From positions 22,120 through 86,119 of the forward strand of contig CAKUMQ010000001.1 in assembly GCA_934667845.1 (NCBI GenBank): 64,000 nt of DNA. The letters are read 5' to 3'. The position numbers were made by a program, and so were the translations under genes. Every line of letters starts with the position of its first letter. Within the stretch, counting starts at the first letter, position 1. This stretch comes from an uncultured Eubacteriales bacterium (GTDB lineage Bacteria > Bacillota > Clostridia > Oscillospirales > Acutalibacteraceae). Of the stretch, positions 44,318 to 53,700 are shown piece by piece. The notes under the pieces were generated by a model that did no database searches, had not been told where the DNA came from, and saw only the letters and a list, made by a program, of their open reading frames with translations.

Positions 44318-44346
44318 TTGACAGAGCGGGCATTATCCCGTATACT
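44318..44346 (+). promoter_or_regulatory. promoter of the small membrane-protein gene
   Basis: TTGACA at 44318-44323, 17-base spacer, TATACT at 44341-44346; about 34 bases before the start codon. Confidence 0.85.
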
Positions 44347-44380
44347 GTACCATAGATAATAAAAGAGGAGAGTTTTGTCT

Positions 44381-45130
44381 ATGCGCAATACTTATGTAGC
44401 CAATTACCGCAAAGCGCGGGCGGACCTGCTGCTCATGGCGGTGCTGACGACGATCAACATGGTGCTGCTGATGGTGGATGCGAAATATGCATTTGCCTTT
44501 TCCGCCACGTTTCCGCAGCTCTCTGTGGCGCTCGGGCTGGAGCTGGCGGAGGAATTCGGCTCTGCGGCGCTGGTGATCGGCGCGGTGATGGGCTTTGCGT
44601 CGATCGGTCTGTATTATCTCTGCTGGGCGCTGTCCAAGCGCCATCCCGGTGCCATTATCGCAGCGCTCGTGCTGTTTTCGCTGGATACGGTGCTCATGTT
44701 CTGGTTCTTTGAGCTGGATAGCGCTTGGATCGACATCGTGTTCCACGTTGCTGTGCTGGTGTACCTGATCATCGGCACGGTCGCCGTGGTGAAGCTGCGC
44801 CATCTCCCGCCGGAGGAGGCGGTGCCGGGCGCGGCGATGCCCGCAGCCGCCGTGCCGCAGCCGTATACCGCCGCACAGCAGCCCTATGCGGCGCAGCCCG
44901 CACCCGCCCCTGTCGCGCAGCAGCCCTATGCGGCACAGCCCGCGCCTGCCCCCGTCGTGCCGCAGCCGTCCTATGTGACGCAGCCGATGCCGGTCGCCGG
45001 TGCGCAGCCCGTGTATACCGCGCCGGAAGCGCCGGCTGCGGTGCCGCCGGTTCCCGCTGCCGGGACAGCGCCGGCGGTGCCGGATGATGGGCGCCTGCCC
45101 GCTGATTTCCCCTCCGCCTCCCAGAAGTGA
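44381..45130 (+). CDS. four-helix membrane protein with Pro/Ala/Gln-rich tail
   Basis: The 249-residue protein has four hydrophobic helices in the first 145 residues, then a long tail rich in Pro, Ala and Gln with imperfect repeats of QQPYAAQPAPAP. No enzymatic motif is seen and the family was not recognised. The tail probably lies in the cytoplasm or outside as a flexible arm for partner binding. GAGGAG is 10 bases upstream of ATG 44381. A strong terminator follows, so it forms its own unit. Confidence 0.75.
   Translation: MRNTYVANYRKARADLLLMAVLTTINMVLLMVDAKYAFAFSATFPQLSVALGLELAEEFGSAALVIGAVMGFASIGLYYLCWALSKRHPGAIIAALVLFSLDTVLMFWFFELDSAWIDIVFHVAVLVYLIIGTVAVVKLRHLPPEEAVPGAAMPAAAVPQPYTAAQQPYAAQPAPAPVAQQPYAAQPAPAPVVPQPSYVTQPMPVAGAQPVYTAPEAPAAVPPVPAAGTAPAVPDDGRLPADFPSASQK
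44868..44970 (+). repeat. in-frame Pro/Ala-rich repeats
   Basis: Two to three imperfect copies of a unit of about 42 bases encode QQPYAAQPAPAPVA-like segments in the tail of the membrane protein. Confidence 0.65.
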
Positions 45131-45252
45131 CCGAAGAAAAGCAGCCCTCCGCCCGCCGGGCGGAGAACAGAGGAGTGTGCCGGATCCGCAATGGACTCTG
45201 ACAGTTCGGGCGATACATTCGCCCTTATCCGTAACATAAGCAGCATAAACCG

Positions 45253-45306
45253 AAAAAGGTGCGCGGCTCTTTCCCTGTGAGGGAAAGGGCCGGGTACCTT
45301 TTTGCC
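45253..45306 (+). terminator. intrinsic terminator before the CNNM-type gene
   Basis: AAAAAGGT pairs with ACCTTTTT around an inner stem GGCTCTTTCCC/GGGAAAGGGCC with loop TGTGA, followed by a T-run. It ends transcription of the membrane-protein gene. The rest of the 45131-45339 gap holds a GC-rich hairpin (45147-45165) and the AGGAGG ribosome binding site of the next gene; no clear promoter is seen. Confidence 0.8.
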
Positions 45307-45339
45307 TTTTACCCCCAAAATACAGGAGGATAACACTAT

Positions 45340-46656
45340 ATGAATACCATTGTTTGGCAGATACTGCTTCAGCTGCTGCTGATCGCACTCAATGCCGTGT
45401 TTGCCTGTGCCGAGATCGCCGTGATCTCGGTGAATGAAAACAAGCTCGAGCAGCTGTCCGCGGCGGGGAACCGGCGTGCCGGTCGTCTGAGCCGTCTGGT
45501 GAAGCAGCCCGCCCGCTTTCTGGCGACCATTCAGGTGGCAATCACGCTGTCCGGCTTTCTGGGCAGCGCCTTTGCCGCAGAGAACTTTTCCGATCATCTC
45601 GCCTCTGCGCTGAAGGGGATCGGGCTGCCGCTTTCCGACAAGGCGCTCGACACCCTGTCGGTCGTGCTGATCACGCTGATCTTGTCCTATCTGACGCTGG
45701 TCTGCGGCGAGCTGGTGCCCAAACGGCTGGCGATGAAGCGGGCGGAGCAGCTGGCGCTCGGCATGTCCGGCCCCATCACGGTGATCGCGCACCTGTTCGC
45801 CCCGATCGTCGCGGTGCTGACCGCCTCGACCAACGGTGTGCTGCGCCTGTGCGGCGTGGATCCCGAGGACGACGGGCAGGGGGTCAGCGAGGAGGATATC
45901 CGGATGCTGGTGGATGCCGGCAGCCGAAAGGGAGTGATCGACCCCGAGGAAAAGGAGATCATCGACAACCTGTTCGCCTTTGATGACCGCCCTGTGGCGG
46001 AATATGCGACCCACCGCACCGATCTGACCGTGCTGTTTTTGAAGGATACGCCGGAGCAGTGGGAGCAGACCATCCGCACCTCGCCGTTTTATCAGTACCC
46101 CGTCTGCGGCGAAACGGTGGACGACGTGGTGGGCATCCTGAGCCTGAAAGCATATATGCGCCTGCCGGATACGCGGCGCGAGACCGTGATGGAAAAAGCG
46201 GTGCGCCCGCCGTTTTTTGTGCCGGAGACCGTCTGCGGCGACGCCCTTTTGCGGCAGATGAAGCAGTCGGGCGAGCGGCTTGCCGTGGTGCTGGACGAAT
46301 ACGGCGGCGTCAGCGGCATACTGACCCGCAACGACCTGATCGAGCAGCTGGTGGGCGATATGGAGACGGAGGAGGCGCAGATCCGCCCGGCGGAGGGCGG
46401 CTTTGCCGTCTGCGGCACCGCACCGCTGCGGGATGTGGCGCAGACGCTCGGCGTGCCGCTGCCGACAGAGGAATTCGACACCTTCGGCGGCTTTGTGTTT
46501 GACCGCTACGGGCATGTGCCGCCGGACGGCAGCACGTTTGAGCTGACGACGGACGGGCTGCAGATCAGCGTGACCGCCGTGACCGAGCACCGGCTCGTGC
46601 AGGCGACGGTGCGCAGGGCCGCCGCGGACAGCACGCCCCCGTGTGCGGAAAAATGA
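45340..46656 (+). CDS. CNNM/HlyC-CorC-type ion transporter
   Basis: The 438-residue protein has the DUF21/CNNM membrane domain (about 1-190; FACAEIAVISVNENKLEQL, GFLGSAFAAENFSD), two CBS domains (about 205-330; YATHRTDLTVLFL, LAVVLDEYGGVSGILTRNDL) and the C-terminal CorC/HlyC domain (about 345-430; EEFDTFGGFVFDRYG). Members move or sense Mg2+ and Co2+. GGAGGATAAC precedes the start. A dedicated Mg2+ transporter, MgtE, is also encoded in this window. Confidence 0.93.
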   Translation: MNTIVWQILLQLLLIALNAVFACAEIAVISVNENKLEQLSAAGNRRAGRLSRLVKQPARFLATIQVAITLSGFLGSAFAAENFSDHLASALKGIGLPLSDKALDTLSVVLITLILSYLTLVCGELVPKRLAMKRAEQLALGMSGPITVIAHLFAPIVAVLTASTNGVLRLCGVDPEDDGQGVSEEDIRMLVDAGSRKGVIDPEEKEIIDNLFAFDDRPVAEYATHRTDLTVLFLKDTPEQWEQTIRTSPFYQYPVCGETVDDVVGILSLKAYMRLPDTRRETVMEKAVRPPFFVPETVCGDALLRQMKQSGERLAVVLDEYGGVSGILTRNDLIEQLVGDMETEEAQIRPAEGGFAVCGTAPLRDVAQTLGVPLPTEEFDTFGGFVFDRYGHVPPDGSTFELTTDGLQISVTAVTEHRLVQATVRRAAADSTPPCAEK

Positions 46657-46690
46657 GCAAGATCGGCGGGGAAATTCAAAGTCTATTCAT

Positions 46691-46758
46691 ACCACGCGGG
46701 ACAAACCGTGGTAAAATACAGGCGAGACAGGGGAAAATACCGCCGTATTTCCCCTTTT
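46691..46758 (+). promoter_or_regulatory. regulator-gene leader: inverted repeat, -10-like box and hairpin
   Basis: ACCACG (46691-46696) and CGTGGT (46707-46712) form an inverted repeat that runs into TAAAAT (46712-46717), a likely -10 box. A second hairpin (GGGG..TAC with GTA..CCCC, 46730-46754) followed by TTTT lies between it and the ribosome binding site, like an attenuator. No good -35 box is seen, which fits a regulator-dependent promoter. Confidence 0.45.
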
Positions 46759-46774
46759 GAGAGGAGCGAACGCT

Positions 46775-47476
46775 ATGAGTGCGACAAGAATTCTCGTCGC
46801 GGATGACGATGCCAATATCTGTGAGCTTCTGCGGCTGTATCTGGAAAAGGAAGGCTATGACGTGGATATTGCGGAAAACGGCGCCCGCGCGCTGGAGCAT
46901 TTCGACCGCCAGCCGCCCGATCTGATGCTGCTTGACGTGATGATGCCCGAAATGGACGGCTGGCACGTCTGCCGCGAGATCCGCAAAAAATCCAACTGCC
47001 CGATCATCATGCTGACCGCCAAAAGCGAGGTGTTCGACAAAGTGCTGGGGCTTGAGCTCGGGGCAGATGACTATGTCGTTAAGCCGTTTGAGGCGAAAGA
47101 GGTCATCGCCCGCGTCAAGGCGGTGCTGCGCCGCTGCGGGGGAGACGGACAGAAGAAAAACCGCATCGTCCAGTATGACAAGCTGTATATCAATATGGAT
47201 AACTATGAGCTGCGGGTCAACGGCAAGCAGATCGACACGCCGCCCAAGGAGATGGATCTGATCTACCATCTCGCGAGCAACCCCAACCGCGTCTATACGC
47301 GCAACCAGCTGCTCGACGAGGTGTGGGGCTTTGAATATTACGGCGACAGCCGCACGGTGGATGTCCACGTCAAGCGCCTGCGCGAGAAGCTGGACGGCGT
47401 ATCCGACCAGTGGACGCTCAAGACGGTGTGGGGCGTCGGCTATAAGTTTGAAGTGCGGGATCCCGCCCAAAGCTGA
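46775..47476 (+). CDS. OmpR/PhoB-family response regulator
   Basis: The 233-residue protein has a receiver domain with acidic pocket DDD at residues 10-12, phospho-acceptor Asp54 (LMLLDVMMPEMDGW), Lys of KPF near 104, and a winged-helix DNA-binding domain (about 130-230; ELRVNGKQIDTPPKEMDL, VWGFEYYGDSRTVDVHVKRL). ATG 46775 follows GAGAGGAG. It precedes the histidine kinase gene by 15 bases, and the HtrA protease gene follows, an arrangement like CssRS-htrA. Confidence 0.96.
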   Translation: MSATRILVADDDANICELLRLYLEKEGYDVDIAENGARALEHFDRQPPDLMLLDVMMPEMDGWHVCREIRKKSNCPIIMLTAKSEVFDKVLGLELGADDYVVKPFEAKEVIARVKAVLRRCGGDGQKKNRIVQYDKLYINMDNYELRVNGKQIDTPPKEMDLIYHLASNPNRVYTRNQLLDEVWGFEYYGDSRTVDVHVKRLREKLDGVSDQWTLKTVWGVGYKFEVRDPAQS

Positions 47477-47491
47477 CGGAGGCGCATCCGG

Positions 47492-48970
47492 ATGTTCAAA
47501 AGCCTGTTCTCCAAATATTTTACGATCTTTTCCCTGATTCCGATCCTGGCGGTGCTGGTGCTCGGCAGCTCGCAGCTGCTGTTTTCCTACCGCTACTGGA
47601 CGGAGGAGAAGAAAGCGGCGCTTGCCGACAGCGCCACGCAGGTGGCGGAATTTGCCGCGGGCAGCGCCACGCAGGAAAGCGACGGCTACTACTACCTGTC
47701 CCGCTCGACCGGCTACTATTTAAACGCCATGACCTCCATGACGGATTTCAACGCCCTGATCGTCTCGAAGGACGGCTCCGTTATCGTCAGCGCCGCAGAC
47801 GGCGCCGTACACGAGGAGACGGTCACGCTGCCGGCGCCGCTGATGACCAAGCTGCACACGCTGGAGCAGTCGGGCGATACGGTGAATTTCACCCCGTCGG
47901 TCATGCGGCCGGTGTATGCGGACAGCCGCTATACCGTGGCGTGCCCCATCGTGAAGGATGAGGTGATCGGCTATGCGCTGGTCTCGTCCTCGGCGAGCGC
48001 GCTCTCCGATTATGTGAACAACAATATCAAGATCTTTCTGCTGTCGGCGCTGCTGGTGCTGCTGCTGACGTTTCTGGTCAGCTATCTGGCGGCGGACCGG
48101 CTGGTGCGTCCGCTCCGCCGTATGGCGGCGGCGGTGCGCAGCTTCTCCACCGGCGATTTCTCCGCCCGTATCCCCGTCCGCGGCAATGACGAGGTGGCGC
48201 AGCTGGCGTCGTCGCTGAACGCGATGGCGGCGGCACTGTCCTCGGAGGAGGAGATGCGCCGCAGCTTTATCGCCAACGTGTCCCATGAGCTGAAAACGCC
48301 GATGACCACGATCGCGGGCTTTATCGACGGCATTTTGGACGGCACGATCCCGGACAGCCAGCGCGACCGGTATCTGCGGATCGTGTCCGACGAGGTCAAG
48401 CGGCTGTCACGCCTTGTGCGCTCGATGCTCAACCTGTCGCGCATCGACGCGGGGCAGCTCAAGCTCAATCCCGTCAGCTTTGATCTGACCGAGACGGTCG
48501 GCTCGGTGCTGATCTCGTTTGAGCAGCGGATCAACGAAAAGCACATCGCCATCGAGGGACTTGAGGACTGCCCGCGTATGCCGGTCTGCGGCGATTTCGA
48601 CCTGCTCGGCCAGGTCGTGTACAACTTGCTGGACAATGCGATCAAGTTCACCAATGACGGCGGCACGATCCGTATCACCATGCGCCACGCCGACGGCCGG
48701 ATCTACTGCGCGATCCGCAACACCGGCATGGGCATCGCCGCCTGTGAGCTGCCGCGGATATTCGAGCGGTTCTACAAGACGGATAAATCCCGCGGACTGG
48801 ATAAAAACGGCGTCGGACTGGGGTTGTACATCGTACAGAATGTGATCCAGCTCCACCACGGCGAGATCACGGTGCGCTCCGCCGAAGGCGAGTATTGCGA
48901 GTTTGAGTTCTGGCTCCCCGAGGATCCCGCCGCCGCGTATGTGGAGGACGGATTTTCGGCTAATGTTTAA
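47492..48970 (+). CDS. sensor histidine kinase
   Basis: The 492-residue membrane kinase has one N-terminal helix, an extracellular sensor part of about 130 residues (about 45-170), a second helix, a HAMP domain (about 200-250), the phospho-acceptor His265 in NVSHELKTPMTTIAGF, and the ATPase domain with N-box NLLDNAIKFTNDGG, GMGI and GVGLGLYIVQ. It should phosphorylate the regulator encoded just upstream. Sensing of envelope or secretion stress is suggested by the next gene but is inference. Confidence 0.95.
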   Translation: MFKSLFSKYFTIFSLIPILAVLVLGSSQLLFSYRYWTEEKKAALADSATQVAEFAAGSATQESDGYYYLSRSTGYYLNAMTSMTDFNALIVSKDGSVIVSAADGAVHEETVTLPAPLMTKLHTLEQSGDTVNFTPSVMRPVYADSRYTVACPIVKDEVIGYALVSSSASALSDYVNNNIKIFLLSALLVLLLTFLVSYLAADRLVRPLRRMAAAVRSFSTGDFSARIPVRGNDEVAQLASSLNAMAAALSSEEEMRRSFIANVSHELKTPMTTIAGFIDGILDGTIPDSQRDRYLRIVSDEVKRLSRLVRSMLNLSRIDAGQLKLNPVSFDLTETVGSVLISFEQRINEKHIAIEGLEDCPRMPVCGDFDLLGQVVYNLLDNAIKFTNDGGTIRITMRHADGRIYCAIRNTGMGIAACELPRIFERFYKTDKSRGLDKNGVGLGLYIVQNVIQLHHGEITVRSAEGEYCEFEFWLPEDPAAAYVEDGFSANV

Positions 48971-49053
48971 AAAATTCGCGGTTTTTCTTCAAGAAACGGA
49001 CACACTTGCCGCGTATACTTCAGATAAAGACATTCGGAAAGGTTGTGAAAGTT

Positions 49054-50565
49054 ATGTCTGATTGGTTGAATTCGACAAATGATCCCATCCCCCCGACGGA
49101 GGGTGGAAATGCTCCTGAAAATATTGCCCCGACGCCCGATACCGTGCCCGCGGCTGAGCCGCAGCCGACAGCCGCTCCCGAAGCGCCGTCGGAGCAGATC
49201 CCGCCGGTGAACACCTGGACGGCGCCCGCGGACAACGCCTGCACTTATCATTATGCCAACCCGAATCCTCCCGTGCAGCAGACAACGCCCGCCGGCGGCA
49301 GCCCCTACGGCAGCCCGCAGACCCCCGCCTACGGCGGCTGGAACGTGCAGCCGACACCGCCGAAAAAGCCGAAGAAGCCGCGGGGCACCACGGTGGTGCT
49401 GGTGGTGCTCAGCGTGGTCTGTGCGCTCGCTCTGGTGACCTGTGCCGTGCTGACCGTGAATCTGCTGTCCGCGTCCGGCACGGACGACGGCTCTGCTCCC
49501 GCCGGTGACAACTCCGCCGTGTCGGATAACTCTGCCGTTGACGAAAGCGCCCCGTCGCTGACGATCAACGACGGCGACGAGGCGGACGGCGGGCTGACCA
49601 ACAAACAGATCATTGCCAAAAACCTGAATTCCACCGTACTGATCGACATTTATACCTATTCGACGAACAACCAGGGCGGGTTCAGCCATTGGGGCAGCGA
49701 TAACAGCGGTCGCCAGCTGAAAAAGAGCGGCAGCGCGACCGGCATCATCTGGACGGCAGACGGCTACATCATCACAAATTGGCACTGCGTCGTGGATGAG
49801 GACAGCGGCGAGGAATACCCCCGCGTGGACGTGACGCTGTACGACGGCACCGTGTATGAAAAGGCGAAGATTGTCGGCTGTGACAAGACGTCGGATCTCG
49901 CCGTGATCAAGGTGGATGCCGCCGGGCTGTCCGCCGCCTCGTTCGGCGATTCCGCCAAGCTGGAGATGGGCGACCGCGTCATTGCGATCGGCAACCCGGG
50001 CGGACTGGGCTTTACAAGCAGCGTCGGCACCATCTCGGGCCTTGAGCGCGACGTCTATGAGGATTCCGGCTACAGCCTTAAATGTCTGCAGACCGATGCC
50101 GTGATCAACCCCGGCAACTCCGGCGGTCCGCTGATCAATATGTACGGACAGGTCGTCGGCATCAACTCCGCCAAGATCGTGGCGGAGGGCTACGAGGGAC
50201 TCGGCTTCTCCATCCCGATCAACGAGGCGAAGCCCATTCTGGATGATCTGGTCAAATACCACTATGTCACCGGCCGTGTGTCGCTCGGCATCACCGGCTA
50301 CAGCGTCACGACGGTGGGGCTTGAGGGCTTCTGTATCGCGACGATAGAGAGCGGCTCGGCGCTTGAGGGCACCGACGCCAAGGTCGGCGACATCATCTCC
50401 TATGTGGACGGCACCCGCGTCACCGGCTACAGCGAGCTGCGCGCGGCGCTTGCGGCGCATAAGGTGGGCGACAGCGTGAAGCTGACGCTGATGCGCTATG
50501 ACAGCCGCACCCACAATGTCAACAACCTCACCGTGACCTGTACACTCGGCGAAAACCGCGGCTGA
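49054..50565 (+). CDS. HtrA/DegP-like membrane serine protease with PDZ domain
   Basis: The 503-residue protein has a Pro-rich cytoplasmic start, one membrane helix (about 115-140), a trypsin-like domain with catalytic His244 (TNWHCVVDE), Asp281 (SDLAVIKVD) and Ser356 (NPGNSGGPL), and a C-terminal PDZ domain (VGDIISYVDGTRVTG). It degrades or refolds misfolded exported proteins on the outer side of the membrane. ATG 49054 is preceded by GGAAAGG; the frame is open from 49006 but the earlier codons have no binding site. It stands next to a two-component system, and a terminator follows. Confidence 0.94.
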   Translation: MSDWLNSTNDPIPPTEGGNAPENIAPTPDTVPAAEPQPTAAPEAPSEQIPPVNTWTAPADNACTYHYANPNPPVQQTTPAGGSPYGSPQTPAYGGWNVQPTPPKKPKKPRGTTVVLVVLSVVCALALVTCAVLTVNLLSASGTDDGSAPAGDNSAVSDNSAVDESAPSLTINDGDEADGGLTNKQIIAKNLNSTVLIDIYTYSTNNQGGFSHWGSDNSGRQLKKSGSATGIIWTADGYIITNWHCVVDEDSGEEYPRVDVTLYDGTVYEKAKIVGCDKTSDLAVIKVDAAGLSAASFGDSAKLEMGDRVIAIGNPGGLGFTSSVGTISGLERDVYEDSGYSLKCLQTDAVINPGNSGGPLINMYGQVVGINSAKIVAEGYEGLGFSIPINEAKPILDDLVKYHYVTGRVSLGITGYSVTTVGLEGFCIATIESGSALEGTDAKVGDIISYVDGTRVTGYSELRAALAAHKVGDSVKLTLMRYDSRTHNVNNLTVTCTLGENRG

Positions 50566-50599
50566 TACACGGTGCATACCGCGAATAGCGAAGCGGAAA

Positions 50600-50639
50600 G
50601 CGGGATCGGAACGGCATTTGCCGACCGATTCCGCTTTTT
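50600..50639 (+). terminator. terminator after htrA-like gene
   Basis: GCGGGATCGG (50600-50609) pairs with CCGATTCCGC (50625-50634), including a G-T pair, followed by five T. Confidence 0.8.
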
Positions 50640-50685
50640 CTCCAAAAAAGTTTGCCGAAAACGGCGGATTTCTTGAATTTAACTC

Positions 50686-50714
50686 TTTACAGTTCCCGTG
50701 CAAAATGGTATGAT
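50686..50714 (+). promoter_or_regulatory. nifJ promoter
   Basis: TTTACA at 50686-50691, 17-base spacer, TATGAT at 50709-50714; start codon 57 bases downstream. Confidence 0.75.
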
Positions 50715-50771
50715 ATACGGTGGTGTAATCCAAAAAGGTGTTTATTCAATCCAGAAGGAGGACATTGTTCT

Positions 50772-53700
50772 ATGGCAAGAAAATGTAAAACCATGGACGG
50801 CAATAACGCGGCGGCACATGTAGCCTATGCGTTTACCGAAGTGGCGGGCATCTACCCGATCACGCCGTCCAGCCCGATGGCGGATTATGTTGACCAGTGG
50901 TCGGCACAGGGGCTGAAAAATATCTTCGGCACGACCGTTAAGGTGTCTGAGATGCAGTCGGAGGCCGGCGCCGCCGGTACCGTTCACGGCTCTCTCGCCG
51001 CGGGCGCGCTGACGACGACGTTCACCGCATCCCAGGGTCTGCTGCTCATGATCCCGAACATGTACAAGATCGCCGGTGAGCTGCTTCCCTGCGTGTTCCA
51101 TGTGTCTGCCCGCTGCGTGGCGTCCCATGCGCTGAATATTTTCGGCGATCATTCCGACGTCTATGCCTGCCGCCAGACCGGCTTCGCCATGCTGGCGGAG
51201 ACCAACCCGCAGGAGGTCATGGATCTGGCTGCGGTGGCGCATCTTGCCGCCATCAAGGGCCGTGTCCCCTTCATTAACTTCTTCGACGGTTTCCGCACCT
51301 CCCACGAGATCCAGAAGATCCGCGTCTGGGACTATGAGGATCTCAAAGAAATGTGCGATATGGACGCTGTCGAGGCGTTCCGCAAGCGCGCGCTCAACCC
51401 GGAGCATCCGGTCATGCGCGGCTCGCACGAGAACGGTGATATCTTCTTCCAGCATCGTGAGGCGTGCAACAAGTACTACGACGCCGTCCCCGGCATTGTC
51501 GAGGAGTACATGGGCAAGATCAACGAGAAGCTGGGCACCGATTATAAGCTGTTCAACTACTACGGCGCACCCGATGCCGAGCGCGTGATCGTCGCGATGG
51601 GCTCCATCTGCGACGTCGCCGAGGAGGTCATCGACTACCTGACCGCCAAGGGCGAGAAGGTCGGTCTTGTTAAGGTGCGTCTGTACCGTCCGTTCCGCGC
51701 GGACAAGCTCGCCGAGGCGATTCCCGCCACCGCCAAGACGGTTGCGGTGCTGGATCGCACCAAGGAGCCGGGCGCTCTGGGCGAGCCGCTGTACATGGAC
51801 GTTGTGACCGCTCTTGCAACCGTCGGTCGCAGCGACATCCGCGTTATCGGCGGCCGCTACGGTCTGGGTTCCAAGGATACCCCGCCCGCGAGCGTGTTTG
51901 CCGTGTATGACGAGATGACGAAGGCGGAGCCGAAGCGTCAGTTCACGATCGGCATCGTGGACGATGTGACCGGTCTCTCCCTCGAGGAGAAGGAAGCCCC
52001 GAACACCGCCGCAGAGGGCACCATCGAGTGCAAATTCTGGGGTCTGGGCGGCGACGGCACCGTTGGCGCGAACAAGGACTCCATCAAGATCATCGGCGAC
52101 CATACCGACAAGTATGTGCAGGCGTATTTCCAGTACGACTCCAAAAAGACCGGCGGTATCACGATCAGCCACCTGCGCTTCGGCGACAAGCCCATTAAGA
52201 GCCCCTATTACATCAACAAGGCCGACTTTGTGGCGTGCCACAACCCGTCCTATGTCATCAAGGGCTATAAGATGGTCAACGACGTCAAGCCCGGCGGCGT
52301 GTTCCTGATCAACTGCCAGTGGACGCCGGAAGAGCTGGATCACCATATGCCCGCGGAAGCCAAGCGCTATATCGCGAAAAACAACATCCAGCTCTACACC
52401 GTCAACGCCATCGACCTGGCGGCGAAGATCGGTCTCGGCAAGCGCACCAACACCGTACTGCAGTCTGCATTCTTTGCGCTGTCCAAGGTGCTGCCCGCGG
52501 ACGAGGCGATCGGCTACATGAAGGAAAAAGCCCAGAAGTTCATGAAGAAGGGCAAAGAGATCGTTGAGATGAACGAGCGCGCCATCGACGCCGGTGCAAC
52601 CGCGTTTGTGAAGATCGACGTGCCCGCCGCGTGGGCGGATGCGGTCGACGCGCCTGTTGCCGCGACCGAGCACGGCCCCGCGAAGCTCATCAAGATGGTG
52701 GACGACATCATGAAGCCGGTCGGCAAGATGGACGGCGACAGCCTGCCCGTCTCTGCGTTCACGGATCATGTGGACGGCACGTTTGAGCAGGGCGCGTCCG
52801 CGTATGAGAAGCGCGGCGTGGCGGTCATGGTGCCCGAGTGGAACGCCGAGACCTGCGCGAAGTGCAACAAGTGCGCGTTTGTCTGCCCCCATGCGACCAT
52901 CCGTCCGTTCGGTCTGACCGAGGAGGAGGTCGCCGCGGCTCCCGCCAACATGAAGAAGGCGCCGAAGCCCATTGTCAAGACCTCCTACACCTATACCCTC
53001 GCCATCTCCCCGATGGACTGCATGGGCTGCGGTGTCTGCGTGGGCGTCTGCCCGACCAAGTCCCTCACCATGGTCTCCCGCGAGAGCCAGGAAGCCGAGC
53101 AGGCGGTGTTTGATTACTGCGTCGAGAATGTGGCGCCGAAGAAGGATATCGAAGCCAACACCGTGATCGGCAGCCAGTACAAGAAGCCGCTGCTTGAGTT
53201 CTCCGGCTCCTGCGCCGGTTGCGCCGAGACGTCCTATGCCCGCCTGATCACCCAGATCTGCGGCGACCGGATGTATATCTCCAATGCCACCGGCTGCTCC
53301 TCCATCTGGGGCGGTCCTGCGGCTACCTCGCCGTATACGACCGACAAGAACGGCCACGGCCCCGCTTGGGCGAACTCCCTGTTTGAGGACAACGCCGAGC
53401 ACGGCTACGGCATGTATCTGGGTCAGAAGGCGATCCGCAACCGTCTGATCGACGAAGTGCGCGAGATCGCGGCTGCCGAGAAGGCGCCCGCGACGCTGAA
53501 GGCGGCCTGCGAGGCGTATCTCGAGACCGTCAACGACGGCAAAGCCAACGCCGGTGCGACCGACGCGCTCGTTGCCGAGCTGACCGCATTTGATTGCGAC
53601 TGTGCCGCCCGCAAGGACGTGCTGGCGCACAAGGAATACCTCGCGAAGAAGTCCGTCTGGATCTTCGGCGGCGACGGCTGGGCATACGATATCGGCTTCG

